From: DASXUL01 sp036504855
Lineage (GTDB): Bacteria; Armatimonadota; DTGP01; JAKQQT01
Length of the DNA: 64,000 nucleotides
Reading direction: 5' to 3'
Assembly: GCA_036504855.1 (NCBI GenBank)
Contig: DASXUL010000089.1
Coordinates: 19,346 to 83,345 of the forward strand
The notes below the pieces were generated by a model. It searched no databases and had not been told where the DNA came from. It worked only from the letters and a program-made list of their open reading frames with translations. Both the position numbers and the translations under genes were made by a program. How positions within the stretch are numbered: the first letter of the stretch is position 1; each line of letters starts with the position of its first letter. Shown in pieces: positions 59,985 through 64,000 of this stretch.

Positions 59985-61661
59985 ATGCGATCCGATACGA
60001 TCAAGTCCGGGTATGACCGGGCAGGGCACCGCGGGCTGCTGAAAGCCTGTGGACTGACCGACGAGGATATGGGCAAGCCGTTCATTGCCGTCGCCAATTC
60101 CTACGTTGACATCGTTCCCGGGCACCGGCACCTCAACGTGTTCGGAGCTTTCGTGAAGGAGTCCATCCGCCTTGCTGGCGGCGTTCCCTTCGAGTTCAAC
60201 ACGATCGCCGTGGACGACGGCATCGCCATGGGACACATCGGCATGCGCTACAGCCTGCCCAGCCGGGAGCTCATCGCCGACGCCGTTGAGACGATGGTGA
60301 TGGCGCACTGGTTTGACGGCATGGTGTGCATCCCAAACTGCGACAAGATTACGCCCGGGATGCTGATGGGCGCGCTGCGCGTGAACATCCCCACCGTGTT
60401 CGTCTCCGGCGGTCCGATGCGCGCGGGCGACAAGCCCGGCGGCGGCAAAGGCGACCTCATCACCATCTTCGAGGGCGTTGGGAAGTACCAGGTCGGCGAG
60501 ATCTCCGAGATCGACCTCAAGGCCCTGGAAGACACCTGCTGCCCCGGCTGCGGCTCGTGCAGCGGCATGTTCACCGCCAACTCGATGAACTGCTTGATGG
60601 AGGCCATCGGCCTGGCGCTGCCCGGCAACGGCACCCGCCTCGCCGAGAGTCCCGAACGCGTGGAACTGGCCCGCGAGGCCGGCCGTCGCATCATCGACCT
60701 CGTGGCGAAGGACCTCAAGCCGCGCGACATCGTTACCGCGGAGACCCTGGAAAACGCCTTCGCGCTGGACATGGCGATGGGCGGCTCCACGAATACCGTG
60801 CTCCATGCGCTGGCGCTGGCCCACGAGGCCGAGGTGGACTTCCCGCTGGAACGGCTGAATGCCATCTCCGCCGTGACGCCGTGCATCTGCAAGGTGGCCC
60901 CGTCTCGCGACGACGTGCACATTGAAGACATCGACCGCTCCGGAGGCATCAGCGCCATCCTCAATGAGCTGAGCAAACGGCCCGGCCTCCTGCACCTGGA
61001 CCGGCCCACCGTCACCGGCAAGACCCTCGGCGAGAACATCGCCGGCGCCAAGATCCTCGATGAGGACGTCATCCATCCCTTGTCGGCCCCCTTCAGCGAT
61101 GACGGCGGCCTGGCCGTGCTGTTCGGGAACCTCGCTCCAGACGGGTCGGTCATCAAGAGCGCCGGCGTGGACAAGGAGTGCCTGGATTTCGAGGGCGCGG
61201 CGATCGTGTTCGACAGCCAGGATGAGTGCCTCGCGGCCATCGAGCGCAAAGAGGTGAAGCCCGGCCACGTGGTGGTGCTACGTTACGAAGGCCCGAAGGG
61301 CGGGCCGGGGATGCCCGAGATGCTCTCGCCGACATCGATGATCAAGGGGCAGGGGCTCGGGAAGAGCGTGGCGCTCATCACCGACGGCCGGTTCTCCGGC
61401 GGCACCGCCGGAACCTGCCTCGGGCACATCAGCCCGGAGGCGGCGGACGGCGGTCCCATCGCCCTCGTTGAGAACGGCGACCGCATCCACATCGACATCC
61501 CGAACCGAACCCTCACGCTCTGCGTGGACGACGAGGAGCTGGCCCGCCGGAAGGCCGGCTGGGTGAAGCCGCCCCACAAGATCAGCTTCGGCTGGCTGGG
61601 CCGCTACAGCCGCCTCGTCACCAGCGCCAACCACGGCGCCGTGCTCCGTCTACCGGACTGA
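59985..61661 (+). CDS. ilvD: Dihydroxy-acid dehydratase
   Basis: 558 residues, the usual length for Bacillus-type and archaeal enzymes. AGGAGG lies just before the ATG. IlvD dehydrates 2,3-dihydroxy acids to 2-keto acids in isoleucine and valine synthesis in the cytoplasm, using an Fe-S cluster and Mg2+. Signatures are VDDGIAMGHIGMRYSLPSRE near 85-104, NCDKITPGMLMG (Cys near 119), CCPGCGSCSGMFTANSMNC near 185-203, GGSTNTVLH near 265, and LITDGRFSGGTAGTCLGH near 465. The IVPGH block near residue 45 follows the E. coli/Bacillus form rather than the TPCN form of [2Fe-2S] plant-type enzymes, so the cluster is probably of the E. coli type. It appears to be monocistronic. Confidence 0.97.
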   Translation: MRSDTIKSGYDRAGHRGLLKACGLTDEDMGKPFIAVANSYVDIVPGHRHLNVFGAFVKESIRLAGGVPFEFNTIAVDDGIAMGHIGMRYSLPSRELIADAVETMVMAHWFDGMVCIPNCDKITPGMLMGALRVNIPTVFVSGGPMRAGDKPGGGKGDLITIFEGVGKYQVGEISEIDLKALEDTCCPGCGSCSGMFTANSMNCLMEAIGLALPGNGTRLAESPERVELAREAGRRIIDLVAKDLKPRDIVTAETLENAFALDMAMGGSTNTVLHALALAHEAEVDFPLERLNAISAVTPCICKVAPSRDDVHIEDIDRSGGISAILNELSKRPGLLHLDRPTVTGKTLGENIAGAKILDEDVIHPLSAPFSDDGGLAVLFGNLAPDGSVIKSAGVDKECLDFEGAAIVFDSQDECLAAIERKEVKPGHVVVLRYEGPKGGPGMPEMLSPTSMIKGQGLGKSVALITDGRFSGGTAGTCLGHISPEAADGGPIALVENGDRIHIDIPNRTLTLCVDDEELARRKAGWVKPPHKISFGWLGRYSRLVTSANHGAVLRLPD

Positions 61662-61689
61662 GCGGGACAGCGTACACCCATAGATCAAA

Positions 61690-61723
61690 AGCGGGGTGGA
61701 TGCCATTTGGCGTCCACCCCGCT
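61690..61723 (+). terminator. Terminator of ilvD
   Basis: AGCGGGGTGGA (61690-61700) pairs with 61713-61723, and inner pairing TGCC/GGCG extends the helix to about 15 pairs with an ATTT loop. It begins 28 nt past the stop. Only GCTCTCGTTGTT follows. Confidence 0.7.
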
Positions 61724-61780
61724 CTCGTTGTTAGCCCCAACGGTCCCTCGACTTTCGTATAGCCGACCGAGGAACAAACC

Positions 61781-62350
61781 TCACCGTGCGCGGAAGTTCC
61801 GGCGCCTGCGGGCAGGATAAATGCCTAGCACTGCGGCTCCGGCCAGCAACGCTAGAACAGATGGTTCGGGAACCGCCGACGCCGTACCGTGAATCGTCAT
61901 TGTGGCCGGGGCTGACCAGTCCGCGGCGCGAATCGTGATCGAACCAGAGCCGCGATAGCCGGCGAAACGCCCGCTCCCCTCCTTGATGAAAAACGTCCCA
62001 TCAAGGTCCGGTAGAAACCCACGCCCGAACCGGTTGCCGCTTAACGAATCCTCTCCATCGCCACGCAACACGAAGGAGTTCGCGGACAGGTCGGTCTCGT
62101 ACCAGTTGGGCACGCCGTCCTTCCAGCCAATGTCTCCTTCGTCAAAGAGCTGAATTCGGGCAAGTCCGTTCGCAGCTCCGGCGCCTTTCCCGGCTGCCGA
62201 GTAGCTAGCCGTGAACGGTATGAAAGGGTGCACGTAGAAAGAGCCCACATACGTCTGGTCGAGGAGAACTATCTGCGCGTGAGCGGAAGACGGCACCAGG
62301 GCGGCAAGAAGCGCAACGGTCAGGAGCCGGCATGCAGAGCAACGTGCCAT
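61781..62350 (-). CDS. PEP-CTERM exported protein
   Basis: 189 residues; ATG at 62350 with AGGAGG six bases upstream. A signal peptide spans about 1-26. The C-terminus has the full PEP-CTERM tripartite signal: VPEPS, a hydrophobic helix (VLALLAGAAVLGI) and a basic tail (RRRRNFRAR). Exosortase would cut at this signal and attach or release the protein with extracellular polysaccharide. The mature domain (about 27-155) is beta-rich with GSITIRAAD; I do not recognise its family. No exosortase gene is in the window. It is followed 57 nt upstream in the genome by the HAF-repeat gene on the same strand, so they may form one transcript. Confidence 0.9.
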   Translation of the reverse strand: MARCSACRLLTVALLAALVPSSAHAQIVLLDQTYVGSFYVHPFIPFTASYSAAGKGAGAANGLARIQLFDEGDIGWKDGVPNWYETDLSANSFVLRGDGEDSLSGNRFGRGFLPDLDGTFFIKEGSGRFAGYRGSGSITIRAADWSAPATMTIHGTASAVPEPSVLALLAGAAVLGIYPARRRRNFRAR

Positions 62351-62407
62351 ATTGAACCTCCTCGAAGTTGCGGCATGGCAGTTAGGCGCCGCTTGCGATC
62401 AGATCGC

Positions 62408-63496
62408 CTACTTGCCGAACGATTCGATGCCACCGATGGCGAGCGCTGGGGAGCCGACCGGCGTCAGCAGAAACAGGCGGTAATCATACCAACCGTCGTC
62501 GGCAAAGGATAACGCGAGGATTTGGCCCCGGTCGTTGATGTCGAGCACGGAAACAAGGATCTGGTCGAAGCCGGGCGGCATGAGCGAACTCAGATCGTGC
62601 ATCGCGCCGTTCTCCCAGAGGAAGGCGCGACGGTCGCCGGCGCCATCGGTGGAGTACCCCACCACCCAGTTGGAATCGTTCATCGCCGAGGGCACGGAGC
62701 GGTCGCCGCCCAGCGTGCCCAGGTCTGTCATGACGCCCCTGCGGTATATGAAGCCGTGCACGCTGTGTCCATCCGCCAGCCGGCTGTACCCCACTGCGGC
62801 GTCTAGATCGTTGATGTCGACCATGTTCGACGACGGGCCTCCCAGCGTGCCCATGTCGGTGATTCGGTCTCCGTGCCAGAGCGTGGCGTGGTATTCCCCC
62901 ATGGCCGTGTAGCACATCCCGAGAACCGTTCCGAGGTTGTTGATCTTCCATCCCCGGCTTCCGCGCGGATCCAGTTCCTTGAGGAACCTTCGGCCATTCG
63001 GCCCCCAAACCACCGCGTGCGGCTCATGGTCGGGAACCCACGTGATGCCGGCGATCTCGCCCCGGTCATTGAGGCCAAACGCTACCGACCACGAACCTAC
63101 ATCCGTTGGGAGGGCGACGAGCGTCCGGCGGTTGCGCGCCGCTCGGTCGATGCGGCTCACGCAGGCCCGCTGGCGTCCCAGGCCATTTTGGCCGTACTCA
63201 TACGCCGTTCCGCATGCATCGCCAAGTTCGTTCAGCTCGTGAACCATGATGTACGGCTCGCCGACCGCGCCCAGGTACTGGAACCGTCCGGCGCTGAACA
63301 GGGCCATCTGGCTGCCGGTGGTCGTTGCAACGGCGCCAGCCATCTGTCCGGCATCGTTCAGACACGACATATCGATCAAGGGACTCGTTGGCCATTGCGG
63401 CGCCAACTGAACGGCCGTGAACGCCGGGACAGCGCGCGCGGTGACGGAAAGGGCCACGAGCAAGAGAGGGACTACCGCTTTCGCACGTGAGTTCAT
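62408..63496 (-). CDS. Secreted HAF-repeat beta-propeller-like protein
   Basis: 362 residues from the ATG at 63496, with GGAG 9 nt upstream and a signal peptide (about 1-23); the in-frame extension to 63574 is unsupported. It contains repeated HAF units of about 40-50 residues: LNDRGEIAGI, INNLGTVLGM, ITDMGTLGGPSSNMVDINDLDAAVG, MTDLGTLGGDRSVPSAMNDSNWVVG and INDRGQILAL. Such units are predicted to form beta-propeller blades in extracellular proteins. No C-terminal sorting signal or dockerin-like end is seen. Its function is unknown. It lies upstream of the PEP-CTERM gene on the same strand. Confidence 0.85.
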   Translation of the reverse strand: MNSRAKAVVPLLLVALSVTARAVPAFTAVQLAPQWPTSPLIDMSCLNDAGQMAGAVATTTGSQMALFSAGRFQYLGAVGEPYIMVHELNELGDACGTAYEYGQNGLGRQRACVSRIDRAARNRRTLVALPTDVGSWSVAFGLNDRGEIAGITWVPDHEPHAVVWGPNGRRFLKELDPRGSRGWKINNLGTVLGMCYTAMGEYHATLWHGDRITDMGTLGGPSSNMVDINDLDAAVGYSRLADGHSVHGFIYRRGVMTDLGTLGGDRSVPSAMNDSNWVVGYSTDGAGDRRAFLWENGAMHDLSSLMPPGFDQILVSVLDINDRGQILALSFADDGWYDYRLFLLTPVGSPALAIGGIESFGK

Positions 63497-63624
63497 CGAA
63501 GGGTCTCCTGCGGAATTGGTGACGGTCTGGCGCCGCCCCGACAATTTTACCACGCCAGCCCGCCAGTCAGCCACACGTAGGAAAAGTTTGGCAGATGCGC
63601 GCAGCCCGGCGCGATGCGCGGTCG

Positions 63625-64000
63625 TTAGCGGGCCACGGCCGCCGGGCGGCGCTGCAGCACGTCGTCGTAGATCTCGCGCAGGCGGCGGCCGGCGGCCTCC
63701 TCGCTGAAGGATTCGGCCGATCGGCGGCCCAGCGCGGCCAGACGCTCTCTCTCACCACGGTTCCCGGCCAACTGGAGGGTGAGCGCGGCCATGCGCGCCG
63801 CGTCGTTGGGGATGAGGTAGTCTTCGTAGCCCTTCGGTATCACGCTGCACGCGCCGGGCGATTCCACGGCCACGAAGGGCAGGCCGGCCGCCATCGCCTC
63901 GCAGAGCACCAGGCCTTGCGTTTCCGTGGCGGAAGGGAACGTCAGCACGTCCGCAGCGGCCAGGTAGTCCCGCATCTCGTCGCGGGGAACGTATCCCGCG
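63625..64000 (-). CDS. Glycosyltransferase (GT4 type), C-terminal part
   Basis: The frame is open from the right edge to the stop at 63625; 125 codons are visible and the N-terminus lies outside. The end of a GT-B domain is seen: GYVPRDEMRDYLAAADVLTFPSATETQGLVLCEAMAAGLPFVA in overlapping blocks. The ETQGLVLCEA segment is the E-x7-E motif that binds the sugar nucleotide in family 4 enzymes. It probably makes a glycolipid or exopolysaccharide in the cytoplasm. A sharper assignment needs the missing half. Confidence 0.88.
   Translation of the reverse strand, partial: AGYVPRDEMRDYLAAADVLTFPSATETQGLVLCEAMAAGLPFVAVESPGACSVIPKGYEDYLIPNDAARMAALTLQLAGNRGERERLAALGRRSAESFSEEAAGRRLREIYDDVLQRRPAAVAR

Noticed and set aside
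59985..61661. Loss of an Fe-S ligand in IlvD (no Cys in the IVPGH block)
   Set aside because: E. coli and Bacillus enzymes have the same VPGH form, so this is a normal subgroup and not a defect.
1..64000. Insertion sequences, prophage genes, integrases, tRNA or rRNA genes
   Set aside because: No transposase or integrase pattern, terminal inverted repeat pair, tRNA cloverleaf or rRNA block was recognised by reading both strands.

Overview
The window is high-GC bacterial chromosome, most likely from Armatimonadota or a similar environmental lineage rich in glycan degraders. This is inferred from two prepilins of the DUF1559 (H-X9-DG) type, a GntR/LacI hybrid regulator, very large secreted beta-helix proteins, dockerin-like C-termini, a PEP-CTERM protein and several secreted glycosidases. 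No rRNA or tRNA was seen that would fix the taxonomy.

Layout. 1-7.8 kb (minus strand): a cluster of secreted proteins. It holds a GH43-like glycosidase, a proline-rich exported protein whose stop overlaps the start of a zincin/LamG multidomain protein, and a beta-helix protein that runs off the left edge. 8.2-18 kb (plus): a DUF2294 gene, then a complete K+ uptake locus (tiny membrane ORF, kdpF, kdpA, kdpB, kdpC). It continues almost without gaps into a response regulator, a histidine kinase, a second paralogous response regulator and a KdpD protein lacking its kinase half. A structured leader RNA precedes the kdp genes. 18.2-29.8 kb (plus): one giant gene (about 3861 codons) built of ten tandem beta-helix modules, with a run of ten C in its upstream region. 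30-46.4 kb (minus): a thioredoxin-YHS fusion, a discoidin-domain protein, two prepilins, a possible prepilin remnant, the GntR/LacI regulator, a TolB/CBM9/dockerin protein and a GH36-like alpha-galactosidase. 46.8-50.6 kb (plus): a GAF-GAF-PAS4-GGDEF-EAL c-di-GMP enzyme. 50.8-58 kb (minus): an AfsR/SARP-type BTAD-ATPase-TPR regulator, a GH26-like glycosidase and a GH50/agarase-like enzyme. 58.3-61.7 kb (plus): a degenerate receiver protein, a serine hydrolase of the class C beta-lactamase fold and ilvD. 61.8-64 kb (minus): a PEP-CTERM protein, a HAF-repeat protein and the C-terminal end of a glycosyltransferase.

How the parts fit. Most of the window encodes extracellular machinery for binding and cutting complex carbohydrate, with pilins and large repeat proteins at the surface. 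Five of the large secreted proteins end in related dockerin-like modules (one canonical, four degenerate), although no cohesin is visible. Regulation is layered: c-di-GMP turnover, a SARP-type activator, a sugar-type GntR/LacI regulator and a potassium-linked two-component cluster. The most notable unexplained signals are two copies of a heptamer direct repeat with 11-bp period, in the format of SARP operators, one of them placed like an activator site in front of the GH26-like gene. Others are the paired response regulators with an unrecognised output domain, and the structured leaders of kdp and of the first prepilin.
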